DNA from: Mycolicibacterium duvalii
Lineage (GTDB): Bacteria; Actinomycetota; Actinomycetes; Mycobacteriales; Mycobacteriaceae
Length of the DNA stretch: 64,000 nt
NCBI RefSeq assembly: GCF_010726645.1
Contig: NZ_AP022563.1
Location: 930,001 to 994,000 of the forward strand
Direction: 5' to 3'
The notes beneath the pieces are model-generated. The model made no database searches. It saw nothing but the letters and a program-made list of their open reading frames with translations, and was not told the DNA's origin. The position numbers and the translations under genes were made by a program. Positions 34,728 through 45,451 of the stretch are shown here, piece after piece; position 1 is the first letter of the stretch, and each line of letters starts with the position of its first letter.

Positions 34728-35860
34728 GCCGCGTGCTGCTGGTCACCAACGACTATCCGCCCCGGCCGGGGGGAATCCAGGCTTACCTGGAAGCGCTGGT
34801 CACTCACCTGGTCGCCACGCAAGAGCACACCTTGACCGTCTATGCACCGAAGTGGCAGGGCGCGCAGGAATACGACGCCGACGCGGCGGTGGGCGGCTAC
34901 CAGGTCATCCGCCATCCGACCACGCTGATGGTTCCCGAGCCCACCGTCGCGCTGCGGATGCGGCGGCTCATCCAACAACACGGCATCGACACGGTGTGGT
35001 TCGGTGCTGCCGCCCCGCTGGCCCTGTTGTCGCCGCTGGCCCGCGCCGCGGGAGCGCAGCGCGTGATCGCCAGCACCCACGGGCACGAGGTGGGTTGGTC
35101 GATGCTGCCGCTGGCCCGCAATGCGTTGCGCCGCATCGGGAACGACACCGACGTCGTCACCTACATCAGCGCCTACACGCGCCGGCGGTTCGCGTCGGCG
35201 TTCGGACCGCACGCTGCGCTCGAGCACGTGCCGCCGGGGGTGGACGCCGACAGGTTCGCCCCCGACGAGGTGGCCCGGGCCCGGCTGCGCGCACGCTACC
35301 GACTCGGGCAGCGGCCTGTGGTGGTGTGTGTGTCGCGGCTGGTGCCGCGCAAGGGGCAGGACATGTTGATCCGGGCGTTGCCGGCGATCCGGCAGCGGGT
35401 GCCCGACGCTGCGCTGGTGATCGTCGGGGGCGGTCCGCACCGCACCGCCCTGCGCAGACTGGCCTACACGTTCGGTGTCGCCGAGCACGTGACCTTCACC
35501 GACGGCGTACCCGCCGACGAACTGCCCGCCCATCACGCGATGGCTGACGTCTTCGCCATGCCATGCCGGACGCGCGGCGGCGGACTGGACGTCGAAGGGC
35601 TGGGGATCGTGTACCTGGAGGCCTCGGCGACCGGTGTGCCGGTGGTGGCGGGACGCTCCGGCGGAGCGCCGGAGACCGTGGTCGACGGCACGACCGGGAC
35701 GGTCGTCGACGGCTGGGACGTCGGGGCGATCGCTGCCGCGGTGTCCGACCTGCTCGCCGAGCCGCGCCGGGCCGCCGCGATGGGCGCGGCGGGACGGCAG
35801 TGGGTGCTCGACAACTGGCAGTGGCAGCGCCAGGCGCAGCGGCTGGCGCGTCTGCTCTGA
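34724..35860 (+). CDS. pimB: GDP-mannose-dependent PIM1 mannosyltransferase (PimB')
   Basis: GT4-family glycosyltransferase that adds the second mannose (alpha-1,6) to phosphatidylinositol monomannoside on the cytosolic side of the membrane, giving PIM2. The 378-aa GT-B protein has the N-terminal TNDYPPRPGGIQAYLEAL, the HGHEVGWSMLP acceptor region and the donor-site motif EGLGIVYLEASATGVPVV. GTG start overlapping the upstream stop by 4 nt. The stop abuts the fadD15 stop with no gap (TGATCA). Confidence 0.93.
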   Translation: MSRVLLVTNDYPPRPGGIQAYLEALVTHLVATQEHTLTVYAPKWQGAQEYDADAAVGGYQVIRHPTTLMVPEPTVALRMRRLIQQHGIDTVWFGAAAPLALLSPLARAAGAQRVIASTHGHEVGWSMLPLARNALRRIGNDTDVVTYISAYTRRRFASAFGPHAALEHVPPGVDADRFAPDEVARARLRARYRLGQRPVVVCVSRLVPRKGQDMLIRALPAIRQRVPDAALVIVGGGPHRTALRRLAYTFGVAEHVTFTDGVPADELPAHHAMADVFAMPCRTRGGGLDVEGLGIVYLEASATGVPVVAGRSGGAPETVVDGTTGTVVDGWDVGAIAAAVSDLLAEPRRAAAMGAAGRQWVLDNWQWQRQAQRLARLL

Positions 35861-37663
35861 TCAGTTCTTCGCGTAGAGCGCTTCGATGTCGGCGGCGAAC
35901 TTCTCGGCGACGACGTTGCGCTTCACCTTCAACGTCGGGGTCAGCTCACCGGTGAGCACGGTGAAATCGACTGGCAGGATGCGGAACTTGCGAATCGCCT
36001 CGGCCTTCGACACCGCCTGGTTGGCCTGCTCGACCGCCGAGTCGATCTCGCGGGTCAGGTCGGGGTCGTCGATCAGGTCGCCCACCGAGGCGGTCGGGGC
36101 CTTGCTGTGGTGCTGCTTCCAGATCTCGAACGCTTCCGGATCGATCGCGATCAGCGCGGCGACGAACGGCTTCTGATCCCCGACGGCCATCGCCTGACTG
36201 ATCAGCGGGTGCGCACGCAGCTGATCTTCGAGGACTGCAGGGGCGACGTTCTTGCCGCCCGCGGTCACGATGATCTCCTTCTTGCGGCCGACTATGGAGA
36301 GGAAACCCTCGTCGTCGACCTTGGCGAGATCACCGGTGTGGAACCAGCCGTTGACGATGGCCTCGTTGGTGGCTTTCTCATTGCGCCAGTAGCCGCCGAA
36401 CACCACCCCGCCCTTGACCAGCAGCTCGCCGTCGTTGGCGACCGCCATACTGTTGCCGGGCAACAGCTTTCCGACGGTGCCGACCTTGAGCTCACCGATC
36501 CGGTTGGCGGTGATGGCCGCGCTGGTCTCGGTCAGGCCGTAGCCCTCGTAGATCGTCAGTCCGATGCCGCGATAGAAGTGCCCGAGCCGGGCGCCCAGCG
36601 GTGCCCCGCCGGAGATCGACGCGCGGCAGTTGCCGCCGGTGGCTGCGCGCAGCTTGGTGTAGACGAGGCGGTCGAACAGCGCGTGTTTGGCCCGCAGCAT
36701 CAGTCCCGGACCACCGGTGTCCTGGGCCTTGCTCCATGCGACGGCGGTCTGCACCGCCTGGGCGAAGATCGCGCCTTTGCCGCTGTCCTGAGCGTTCATC
36801 TCGGCGGTGTTGTACACCTTCTCGAAAACGCGGGGTACCGAGACGATGACCGTCGGTTTGAACTGGCCGAACATCGGCACCAGGTTCTTGATGTCGCTGG
36901 TGTAACCGATGGTGACGCCGTTGGCGAACGCCGTCATCGACAGGGCCCGGGCCAGGACGTGGGCCAGTGGCAGGAACACCAACAACCGCTCACCCTTGCG
37001 CAGCAGCGTGGGGAAACAGTCTGTCGCCCCGCGGGTCTCGTAGAGCAGGTTGGAATGCGTCAGCTGGCAGCCCTTGGGGCGGCCGGTGGTCCCGGAGGTG
37101 TAGATCAGGGTCGCCGGGTCGGCGCTCTTGATGGCGGCCAGCCGCTGATCGACCTCGGCGGGATCTACGGTGCTGCCCGCCTCCGCCAGCTCGTCGAGTG
37201 CCGTGGGCGCCGAGGATTCGATGATCGCGATCTTGCGCAGGGCAGGCAACTCGGACAGCAGCTGCTTGACCATCAGCGCGTGCGCCTCGATCTCGACGAA
37301 CACCAGCACCGCCCCGGAATCTTCGAGCACCCAGCGCACCTGCTCGGGAGACGACGTTTCGTAGATGGGGACGGTCACCGCGCCGATCGACAGAATCGCG
37401 TAGTCGAGAATGACCCACTCGTAGCGCGTCGACGACAGCAGCGCGACCCGGTCGCCGGGCTGCACCCCCTCCGCGATCAGGCCCTGGGCGACGGCGCGGA
37501 TCTGCTGCGCAGCCTGTCGGCAGGTGACGTCCTGCCAGGTGCCGTCGACCAGACGCTGGAAGACGACGTGGTCGGGATTCTGGCGCTCGTGGTCGTACAC
37601 CGCGCTGGCGACGTTGTCGTGCTCTTCGACGGTGAAGGAAGCGGGAACGCTGAACTCGCGCAC
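35861..37663 (-). CDS. fadD15: Long-chain fatty acid-CoA ligase (FadD15)
   Basis: Activates fatty acids to acyl-CoA with ATP. The 600-aa ANL-superfamily enzyme has the P-loop [18 protein letters not shown], the [11 protein letters not shown] motif, the [17 protein letters not shown] hinge region and the C-terminal catalytic Lys in the PTLKVKR stretch. GTG start at 37663. Rv2187-like, with a long-chain substrate by homology. Convergent with pimB and lying within the PIM/LAM gene region. Confidence 0.94.
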   Translation of the reverse strand: MREFSVPASFTVEEHDNVASAVYDHERQNPDHVVFQRLVDGTWQDVTCRQAAQQIRAVAQGLIAEGVQPGDRVALLSSTRYEWVILDYAILSIGAVTVPIYETSSPEQVRWVLEDSGAVLVFVEIEAHALMVKQLLSELPALRKIAIIESSAPTALDELAEAGSTVDPAEVDQRLAAIKSADPATLIYTSGTTGRPKGCQLTHSNLLYETRGATDCFPTLLRKGERLLVFLPLAHVLARALSMTAFANGVTIGYTSDIKNLVPMFGQFKPTVIVSVPRVFEKVYNTAEMNAQDSGKGAIFAQAVQTAVAWSKAQDTGGPGLMLRAKHALFDRLVYTKLRAATGGNCRASISGGAPLGARLGHFYRGIGLTIYEGYGLTETSAAITANRIGELKVGTVGKLLPGNSMAVANDGELLVKGGVVFGGYWRNEKATNEAIVNGWFHTGDLAKVDDEGFLSIVGRKKEIIVTAGGKNVAPAVLEDQLRAHPLISQAMAVGDQKPFVAALIAIDPEAFEIWKQHHSKAPTASVGDLIDDPDLTREIDSAVEQANQAVSKAEAIRKFRILPVDFTVLTGELTPTLKVKRNVVAEKFAADIEALYAKN

Positions 37664-37768
37664 GGTGAGGCCCTCTCGTGATTCTCAGCCAGCCGAAACG
37701 GTGGTGCGTCGTCCACCCTAGTCGCCCCACACGAGGTCAGGACCCCGCATATGTGAAGCTTGTCAGCC

Positions 37769-38158
37769 ATGAACAGCATCCAGATCGCCGACGAGACGTT
37801 CGTGGCGGCCGACCCGGCGACGGTCGGCGCGGCGGTCGCCGACCAGGCCTGCTGGCGGCGGTGGTGGCCCGACCTGCGGCTGACAGTGGCCGAGGACCGC
37901 GGCGAGCTGGGACACCGCTGGAAGGTCTCCGGCGCACTGACCGGAACCATGGAGGTGTGGCTGGAGAAGGTGCTCGACGGCGTCGTGTTGCACTACTTCC
38001 TGCATGCGGAGCCGTCCGGTGCCGCGGCCTGGCAGCTGGCCAAGATGAATCTGGCGAAGATGAACCACCGCCGCCGCGTCGCGGGCAAGGAGATGGCCTT
38101 CGAGGTCAAACGCACGCTGGAAGCGGGACGTCCGGTCGGGGTTTCCCGGCTGGCCTGA
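37769..38158 (+). CDS. SRPBCC-fold protein (Rv2186c-like)
   Basis: A 129-aa protein of the polyketide-cyclase/START-like fold: an N-terminal strand (IQIADETFVAADPATVGAAV), a WRRWWPDLRLTVAEDRGELGHRWKV core and a C-terminal helix rich in Lys/Arg. Such proteins bind hydrophobic ligands, often lipids. The ATG at 37769 is used; a TTG three codons earlier, 6 nt behind a CATATG hexamer, is a rival. First member of a poorly characterised cluster with the next four genes. Confidence 0.8.
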   Translation: MNSIQIADETFVAADPATVGAAVADQACWRRWWPDLRLTVAEDRGELGHRWKVSGALTGTMEVWLEKVLDGVVLHYFLHAEPSGAAAWQLAKMNLAKMNHRRRVAGKEMAFEVKRTLEAGRPVGVSRLA

Positions 38159-38240
38159 CCGACGCGGGAACCCGACAGCGGGTGACAGAGTAGATTTCTG
38201 GCAGCGGCCAGACCGAGCGGACAGACCGGGGACAGCTGAA

Positions 38241-38678
38241 GTGGCGGACAAAACGGCGCAGACCATCTACATCGATGCCGATCCTTCGACGGTGATGGAC
38301 GTCATCGCCGACATCGGGTCCTACCCGGACTGGGTCGCCGAGTACAAGGAAACCGAGGTCCTCGAGACCGACGACGAGGGCTACCCGAAGGTAGCCCGGC
38401 TGGTGCTGGACGCCGCAGTGCTCAAGGACACGATGGTATTGGCCTACCGGTGGCCCGCCGATCGTCAATCCGTGACGTGGTCGCTGGTGTCGAGCACGCT
38501 GTTGAAGGCGCTCGACGGCGCCTACCGGCTGGCGCCGAAGGGCTCCGGTACCGAGGTGACCTACGAACTTTCGGTCGACCTCATCATCCCGATGATCGGG
38601 CTGCTCAAACGCAAAGCCGAGCGCCGGTTGACCGACACCGCACTGAAGGACCTGAAGAAACGAGTCGAGGCTGACTGA
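38241..38678 (+). CDS. SRPBCC/START-like lipid-binding protein (Rv2185c-like)
   Basis: A 145-aa protein of the coenzyme Q-binding/START-like group with the full fold: TIYIDADPSTVMDVIADIGSYPDWV at the start, a beta-sheet core and a long C-terminal helix (LKRKAERRLTDTALKDLKKRVEAD). GTG start at 38241. It is the second SRPBCC protein in a row. The likely start of the next gene lies inside its last codons, so translation may be coupled. Confidence 0.85.
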   Translation: MADKTAQTIYIDADPSTVMDVIADIGSYPDWVAEYKETEVLETDDEGYPKVARLVLDAAVLKDTMVLAYRWPADRQSVTWSLVSSTLLKALDGAYRLAPKGSGTEVTYELSVDLIIPMIGLLKRKAERRLTDTALKDLKKRVEAD

Positions 38679-39951
38679 GCGCGAGGAGTCCGCCCACGCG
38701 GCGCGGGGGGCAGCCCGAATCAGCCTGTTCGTCGGCAAGGGCGGGGTAGGAAAGTCGACACTGGCTACCGCTACGGCGGTGCGCGCCGCCGCCACGGGCA
38801 TGCGGGTCCTGTTGGTGTCCACCGACCAGGCCCACTCGATCGGCGACGTGCTGGGCACGCCGGTCACCCCCACCGGGGACCGGACGCCCACCCGGGTGCT
38901 CGCCGACCTCGACACCGTCGATGCGGGTGGTGGGGTGCTCGAGGCGCTGGCGCTGGACACCCTCGCGCTGCTGGAGCGCCAATGGCGCGACAACGCGGGC
39001 CTGCTCTCGCGCCGGTTTCCTGATTCTGATGTCGGTGATCTTGCGCCAGAAGAACTTTCGGCGCTTCCCGGTGTGCAGGAGGTGCTGGGGCTGCACGAGG
39101 TGGGCGAACTCGCCGACTCCGGACTCTGGGACCTCGTGGTGGTCGACTGCGCGTCGACCGCGGACGCGATGCGCATGCTCACTCTGCCCGCCACCTTCGC
39201 CCTCTACGTCGAGCGGGCCTGGCCGCGGCATCGACGATTGGCCAGCGCCGATGACCCGCGCACCGCCGCAGTGGTGGGGCTGCTCGAACGCATCGCCGCA
39301 GGCACCGAGCGGCTCAGCACGCTCCTGGCCGACGAAGCGCGCGTCGACGCGCATCTGGTGATGACCGCGGAGAGGGTGGTCGCCGCCGAAGCGGTCCGGA
39401 CGCTGGGTTCGCTGGCGCTGATGGGCGTCTCGGTCGCCGAAGTGATCGTGAATCAGATTCTGGTGCAGGATGATTCGTTCGAATACCGCAACCTGCCCGC
39501 ACATCCGGCCTTCGACTGGTATTCCGAGCGCATCGCCGATCAGCAGGCCGTTCTCGACGACCTGGACCGGACGGTCGGCGACGTGGCCCTGGTCATGGTG
39601 CCACACCTGGCGGGGGAGCCGATCGGCGCCAAGGCGCTGGGCGAGCTGCTCGACGCCGCCCGCCGCAGAGACGGATCACCGCCGCCCGGACCGCTGCGGC
39701 CGGTGGTGGACCGGGAGTCCGGAGCCGGCCGTGAGGCCGTGTACCGGCTCCGGGTGCAGTTGCCTCAGGTCGATTCGTCGGCGCTGACGTTGGGTAGGGT
39801 CGATGATGACCTGATCATCGGCGTAGGCGCGATGCGGCGCCGCGTCCGCCTGGCGTCGGTGCTGCGGCGCTGCATCGTCATCGACGCGGCGCTGCGCGGC
39901 AGCGAGCTGACCGTGCGATTTCGACCGAATCCGGAGGTGTGGCCGGCGTGA
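38671..39951 (+). CDS. ArsA/Get3-type P-loop ATPase with a non-standard start (Rv2184c-like)
   Basis: A protein of about 426 aa with a deviant Walker A (FVGKGGVGKSTLATATAVRAA), STDQAHSIGDVLG and VVVDCASTADAMRMLTLP, the layout of the ArsA/Get3 anion-transporting ATPase family. Between the preceding in-frame stop (38653-38655) and the Walker A motif there is no ATG, GTG or TTG. The only plausible initiator is CTG at 38671, overlapping the previous gene. A GTG start at 38779 would remove the nucleotide-binding loop. The substrate is unknown; Get3-like targeting or ATP-driven remodelling of lipid-binding partners are options. Confidence 0.8.
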   Translation: MTEREESAHAARGAARISLFVGKGGVGKSTLATATAVRAAATGMRVLLVSTDQAHSIGDVLGTPVTPTGDRTPTRVLADLDTVDAGGGVLEALALDTLALLERQWRDNAGLLSRRFPDSDVGDLAPEELSALPGVQEVLGLHEVGELADSGLWDLVVVDCASTADAMRMLTLPATFALYVERAWPRHRRLASADDPRTAAVVGLLERIAAGTERLSTLLADEARVDAHLVMTAERVVAAEAVRTLGSLALMGVSVAEVIVNQILVQDDSFEYRNLPAHPAFDWYSERIADQQAVLDDLDRTVGDVALVMVPHLAGEPIGAKALGELLDAARRRDGSPPPGPLRPVVDRESGAGREAVYRLRVQLPQVDSSALTLGRVDDDLIIGVGAMRRRVRLASVLRRCIVIDAALRGSELTVRFRPNPEVWPA

Positions 39952-40355
39952 GTGGCGCTGACTCCGACATCGGGGGCGCGGGGCGGCAACACCGCGACAT
40001 CCCCCCGGAACTGCGGCAGCTCGCGCAGTCGATTCTGGATCGACTGGATCCCGCCATCCGGCTGGCCGCGGCACGTATGCAGGCCACCGGCGACAACCCC
40101 GGACGTTGCCAGCAGGTCTGGTGCCCGGTGTGTGCCCTGGCGGCCCTGGTCTCCGGCGAACAGCACCCGCTGCTCAGCGTCGTCGCCGAGCACAGCGTCG
40201 CACTGCTGACGCTGGTCAGGGCGCTGGTCGACACCATGGACGACGACCGTGGTCCGCAGCCACCCGACGGGGGACAGCCCGGACCCCCGCCGCGCCCCGA
40301 ACCCGACGGCCCGCCGGGGCGCTATCAGCACATCCCGGTGATCGTCGAAGAGTGA
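39948..40355 (+). CDS. Conserved CxxC protein (Rv2183c-like)
   Basis: A 135-aa protein with two helical stretches flanking a CQQVWCPVC motif (three cysteines, two as CxxC), and a Pro/Gly-rich C-terminal tail from about residue 100. The cysteines could bind metal or be redox-active. The GTG start overlaps the ATPase stop (GTGA), so the two proteins are probably made together. No known domain is recognised. Confidence 0.75.
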   Translation: MSGADSDIGGAGRQHRDIPPELRQLAQSILDRLDPAIRLAAARMQATGDNPGRCQQVWCPVCALAALVSGEQHPLLSVVAEHSVALLTLVRALVDTMDDDRGPQPPDGGQPGPPPRPEPDGPPGRYQHIPVIVEE

Positions 40356-40479
40356 ACAGAATGTGGTCGCGGGCACATGCCGTGAGTACAGTTGGCGCAG
40401 AGCACCGCGGTCGCAACGGCGGCACCGCGGTCGGGCACAAAACGTCCGCGTCGTGAGGTCGGGGTGATCCGGAGGGTCC

Positions 40480-41205
40480 ATGTGGTACTGGCTGTTCAAG
40501 TTCATCTTCATGGGGCCGCTGCTGACCCTGCTCGGTCGGCCGAAAGTCGAAGGACTCGAACACGTTCCGCAGTCCGGCGCGGTGATCTTGGCCAGCAACC
40601 ACCTGGCGGTCGCCGACAGCTTCTACCTCCCGCTGGTGGTCAGCAGGCGGATCACCTTCCTGGCCAAGGCGGAGTACTTCACCGGTACGGGCGTCAAGGG
40701 CTGGTTCACCCGCTGGTTCTACACCGTCGCCGGGCAGGTGCCGATCGACCGCACTGACGCCGACAGTGCCCAGGCGGCGCTGACCACCGCGTCGCGGATC
40801 CTCGACGAGGGCAAGCTGCTCGGAATGTACCCGGAGGGCACCCGATCGCCCGATGGCAGGTTGTACAAGGGCAAGACCGGGCTGGCCCGACTCGCACTGC
40901 AGACCCAGGTCCCGGTGATTCCGGTCGCGATGATCGGAACCGACGTCGTCAACCCTCCTGGCTCCAAGATGTGGCGGTTCGGCCGGGTGACGGTCAAGTT
41001 CGGGGCGCCGATGGACTTCAGCCGATTCGACGGGCTGGCCGGTAACCGTTTCATCGAGCGGGCGGTGATCGACGAGGTGATGTACGAGTTGATGCAGCTG
41101 TCCGGTCAGGAGTACGTCGACCTCTACGCGGCAGACATCAAAGAGGGAAAAGCGGAGGCGGCCATCAAGCCGCCGACCCGGCTTCCTGAGTCCGCGGCCG
41201 GCTGA
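40480..41205 (+). CDS. 1-acylglycerol-3-phosphate O-acyltransferase family (PlsC-like)
   Basis: A 241-aa membrane-associated acyltransferase. It has the catalytic HX4D motif in NHLAVAD, an acceptor-binding segment (AKAEYF), and the PEGTRS glycerophosphate site, followed by VPVIPVAMIGTD. By homology it makes phosphatidic acid, but related mycobacterial enzymes act on other glycolipids. ATG with CCGGAGGG upstream. The 124-nt gap before it holds an 11-nt direct repeat (caccgcggtcg) and possibly its own promoter. Confidence 0.9.
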   Translation: MWYWLFKFIFMGPLLTLLGRPKVEGLEHVPQSGAVILASNHLAVADSFYLPLVVSRRITFLAKAEYFTGTGVKGWFTRWFYTVAGQVPIDRTDADSAQAALTTASRILDEGKLLGMYPEGTRSPDGRLYKGKTGLARLALQTQVPVIPVAMIGTDVVNPPGSKMWRFGRVTVKFGAPMDFSRFDGLAGNRFIERAVIDEVMYELMQLSGQEYVDLYAADIKEGKAEAAIKPPTRLPESAAG

Positions 41206-41237
41206 CCGGCGCCTAGATCGGGTCAGCTCGCCGCGGA
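41191..41237. terminator. Composite hairpin at PlsC/GT87 convergence
   Basis: Outer arms tccgcggc (41191-41198) and gccgcgga (41230-41237) with inner arms ctgacc (41202-41207) and ggtcag (41221-41226) fold the two convergent gene ends, with both stop codons inside the structure. Confidence 0.6.
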
Positions 41238-42500
41238 TACCGGTGCGCCGGTCCGCGTCTGAGCGGTGTGGCGGGTCGCGTTGACGGTCACGGTGGCGGC
41301 GACGGCGATCACCGCCAGCGCCCACCACAGGTAGGACGCACCGGCCAACTGTCGCCACAACATCGCGGTGGTCTCGCGGTTGGCGGGCAACAGTGTGATC
41401 GGCGACCAGATCATCAACGCCAGACCCGCGACCGACACCACGCCGAGGGCGGCGTGGCGCAGGCGTAGGGCGAGCACGCCGGTCACGAGCACCGTCGGCA
41501 GCGCCCACACCCAGTGATGCGACCACGACACCGGCGAGACGACCAGACCGAACATCGCGACGCAGATCAGCGCCAGGACCGACTGCTCAGCGCGCAGCGC
41601 CCGGCGGGCAGCCCAGACGGTCAGCCCCAGCACCGCGAAGCACGCCACCGTCCACAGCGCGAAGCGCGGCCCTTCGGCCAGCCCGAGCCGGGCGAGCACC
41701 CCGGCGATGTTCTGATTGGTGTTGAGCGTGGCGGTACCGATCCGGTCGGTGTTGCTCACCGTTTCGGTCCAGTACTCCCACGAGTCGCGCCAGGAGAGCG
41801 CGAACCCTGCCAGGGTGGCGACGACCCCGGAAGCCGCGGTGACCAGCAGCGCGCGAACGTCGCGGCGCAGCAGGAAGTACAGCAGGAAGACCGCGGGCGT
41901 GAGTTTGAGGGCGATGGCCAGGCCCAACAGCATGCCCCGCGGCCAGGGGGTGCGGCGGGGCACGCAGTCGGCGATCACCAGCGTCATGAGCACCACATTG
42001 ATCTGGCCGAAGTCGAAGTTGGCCTTGATGGGCTCGAGGAACAGCACCGCGGGCGCGACGACGGCCGCCGACAGCCAGATCCGCCGCACCCAGGCGGGCT
42101 CCCCGGTGACAGTTGTGGTGGGCCAGACATCGAGGCGGGTCAGCACGATGGCGGTGGAGACCAGCAGCAGCACGAACGTCGTCACCGTGATGGCGGCGCT
42201 GGCGGCTTCCAGCGACAGCATGGCGAACGGTGCGAACAGCACCGCAGCCAGCGGCGGATACGTGAACGGCAGATCGATGCCGCCGCGGGTGTGGAAGATC
42301 GCCCCATCGGCGTAGAGGGGACGGCCGTCGAGCCAGGCCTGGCCGCCCATCCGGTACACGTCGATGTCGATCCGGTACGGAATCCGCCCCAGCAACCGCC
42401 AACCCGCCCATATCAGCGCTGCCGCGGTCAGCACCTGGAACACCCGCCAGGCGAGCTTCGGCCCCCACCCCGCCCCGCCGGGCGACCGCAACATCCTCAT
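41223..42500 (-). CDS. GT87 polyprenol-phosphate-mannose alpha-1,2-mannosyltransferase (Rv2181-like)
   Basis: A 425-aa GT-C membrane enzyme with about ten helices. The [19 protein letters not shown] segment in the first extracytoplasmic loop carries the catalytic-type aspartate. By homology it adds alpha-1,2-mannose branches to lipomannan/LAM, using polyprenyl-phosphate-mannose outside the membrane. The ATG at 42500 gives the family length; the frame is open about 99 codons further upstream but overlaps the divergent gene. A second ATG lies two codons later. Confidence 0.88.
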   Translation of the reverse strand: MRMLRSPGGAGWGPKLAWRVFQVLTAAALIWAGWRLLGRIPYRIDIDVYRMGGQAWLDGRPLYADGAIFHTRGGIDLPFTYPPLAAVLFAPFAMLSLEAASAAITVTTFVLLLVSTAIVLTRLDVWPTTTVTGEPAWVRRIWLSAAVVAPAVLFLEPIKANFDFGQINVVLMTLVIADCVPRRTPWPRGMLLGLAIALKLTPAVFLLYFLLRRDVRALLVTAASGVVATLAGFALSWRDSWEYWTETVSNTDRIGTATLNTNQNIAGVLARLGLAEGPRFALWTVACFAVLGLTVWAARRALRAEQSVLALICVAMFGLVVSPVSWSHHWVWALPTVLVTGVLALRLRHAALGVVSVAGLALMIWSPITLLPANRETTAMLWRQLAGASYLWWALAVIAVAATVTVNATRHTAQTRTGAPVSAAS

Positions 42501-42584
42501 CTCGCGCTCCAGACTATCGGGGCGCCCCGGCGCGTCGGCGGGTATCCCGGCCCCGACACGCGCTGGTCGGCGTAAGTTTTGCGG

Positions 42585-43475
42585 GTGCACCCCACCCTGG
42601 CAGCCACCTCCAGCCTCCCGATGGGTATCCCGTACACGCGGCTGCCGCTGGTCTGCTGCCTCTTCGCGTTCATCGTGACGTTCTTCGTCACCCGCACGAT
42701 CGTGCGATACATCCGCCGGCATGCCGACAGCGACGCCCCGCGCAAATGGTGGCAGCCGCGCAACATCTCCGGCGGATCGGGCCTGCACATCCACCATGTG
42801 GTGATCGGTGTGGTTCTGGTCATGGTCTCCGGGGTGACGATGGTGACGTTGGCGGTCGACGGGGGTGTACCCGAGTTCACGGCGGCGTCAATCTTTTTCG
42901 GGATCGGCGCGGCGTTGGTGCTCGACGAGTTCGCGCTCATCCTGCATCTGTCCGATGTCTACTGGGCCGAAGACGGCCGCACGTCGGTCGACGCCGTGTT
43001 CGTGGCGGTGGCGGTGGCCGGCCTGTTGGTGATGGGCTTCAACCCGCTGTCGTTCTTCGACGTCGATATCTGGCAGAACGACCAATCCTGGGAGGCGCGC
43101 ACCGCAGTGGTCGCCGCCGCGCTGGTGACGTTGCTGTTGGCGGTGATCGTGCTGCTGAAGGGCAAGGTCTGGACGGGGCTGGTCGGCATGTTCATCACGC
43201 CGTTGCTGGTGGTCGGTGCGGTCCGGCTGTCGCGTCCGCACGCCCCGTGGGCGCGCTGGCGCTACACCAAACGCCCCCGCAAGATGCACCGGGCCCTGGA
43301 ACGGGAGCGCTGGCTGCGCCGTCCGGTGATCCAAGCCAAACTATGGCTGCAGGACGCCATCGCCGGGATGCCGAAGTTTCCCGACGACGCGCTGGTCGAC
43401 CAGGAACTCGACCGCGAGATCCATGCCGCACCCGCTCCCGGCGGGCGCACGCCCGCCACACAGGAAGCCGGATAG
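42585..43475 (+). CDS. Multi-pass conserved membrane protein (Rv2180c-like)
   Basis: A 296-aa protein with about six hydrophobic segments between residues 20 and 220, a conserved [15 protein letters not shown] motif with paired histidines, and a basic C-terminal cytosolic domain ([18 protein letters not shown]). The GTG at 42585 is used; a TTG two codons earlier (42579) is possible. It ends 3 nt before the RNase AS gene. No enzymatic family is recognised; the histidine motif within a membrane segment could bind metal. Confidence 0.78.
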   Translation: MHPTLAATSSLPMGIPYTRLPLVCCLFAFIVTFFVTRTIVRYIRRHADSDAPRKWWQPRNISGGSGLHIHHVVIGVVLVMVSGVTMVTLAVDGGVPEFTAASIFFGIGAALVLDEFALILHLSDVYWAEDGRTSVDAVFVAVAVAGLLVMGFNPLSFFDVDIWQNDQSWEARTAVVAAALVTLLLAVIVLLKGKVWTGLVGMFITPLLVVGAVRLSRPHAPWARWRYTKRPRKMHRALERERWLRRPVIQAKLWLQDAIAGMPKFPDDALVDQELDREIHAAPAPGGRTPATQEAG

Positions 43476-43478
43476 GTT

Positions 43479-43979
43479 TTGCGCTACTTCTACGACACGG
43501 AGTTCATCGACAACGGTCGCACCATCGAGTTGATCTCCATCGGTGTCGCGGCCGAGGACGGACGCGAGTACTACGCGATCTCCACCGAGTTCGATCCGGA
43601 CCGGGCGGGACGGTGGGTGCGCAAACACGTCCTGCCGAAGCTGCCGTCCCCGGCGTCGCCGCTGTGGCGGTCACGGCGCCAGATCCGGTCCGAACTCGAG
43701 GACTTCTTCGGGGTCGACGGTGACGAGCCGATCGAGTTGTGGGCCTGGGTGGGTGCTTATGACCACGTGGTGCTGTGCCAGTTGTGGGGGCCGATGACCG
43801 ACCTGCCGCCGGCGATCCCACGGTTCACCCGCGAGTTGCGGCAGTTCTGGGAGGACTGCGGCTCGCCACGGATGCCGCCGCGGCCGCGGGACGCCCACGA
43901 CGCACTCGTCGACGCCAAGCACAACCTGCTGCGATACCAGCTGATCACCGGTCGGCATGACCCTCAACTGCGGTTTTGA
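43479..43979 (+). CDS. 3'-5' exoribonuclease RNase AS
   Basis: A 166-aa DEDDh-type exonuclease (Rv2179c-like). Its relatives degrade RNA 3' tails, preferring adenosines. The catalytic motifs are YDTEFIDNG at the N-terminus, the ELWAWVGAYDHVVL middle acid and HDALVDAKHNL at the C-terminus. TTG start at 43479, only 3 nt after the upstream stop, so it is coupled to the membrane protein gene. Its 3' end forms a hairpin just before aroG. Confidence 0.92.
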   Translation: MRYFYDTEFIDNGRTIELISIGVAAEDGREYYAISTEFDPDRAGRWVRKHVLPKLPSPASPLWRSRRQIRSELEDFFGVDGDEPIELWAWVGAYDHVVLCQLWGPMTDLPPAIPRFTRELRQFWEDCGSPRMPPRPRDAHDALVDAKHNLLRYQLITGRHDPQLRF

Positions 43980-43988
43980 CCCGCAGTT
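43966..43988 (+). promoter_or_regulatory. Dyad at RNase AS stop / aroG promoter
   Basis: aactgcgg (43966-43973) and ccgcagtt (43981-43988) form a perfect 8-bp dyad with a 7-nt centre holding the RNase AS stop. It directly precedes the aroG -10 element, so it could act as an operator or as a terminator of the upstream transcript. Confidence 0.45.
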
Positions 43989-43993
43989 ACCAT
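43988..43993 (+). promoter_or_regulatory. -10 element, leaderless-type promoter of aroG
   Basis: TACCAT lies 6 nt before the GTG start at 44000; no ribosome-binding site is visible. Confidence 0.45.
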
Positions 43994-43996
43994 TGA

Positions 43997-45450
<1,454 letters not shown>

Positions 45451-45451
<1 letters not shown>

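Noticed and set aside
38779..39951. ArsA-type ATPase starting at GTG 38779
   Set aside because: This start would cut off the Walker A loop, which is present and in frame just upstream.
41223..42797. Longer GT87 protein with about 99 extra N-terminal residues
   Set aside because: The extra part lies antisense to the divergent membrane protein gene and lacks membrane-protein character; the ATG at 42500 gives the family length.
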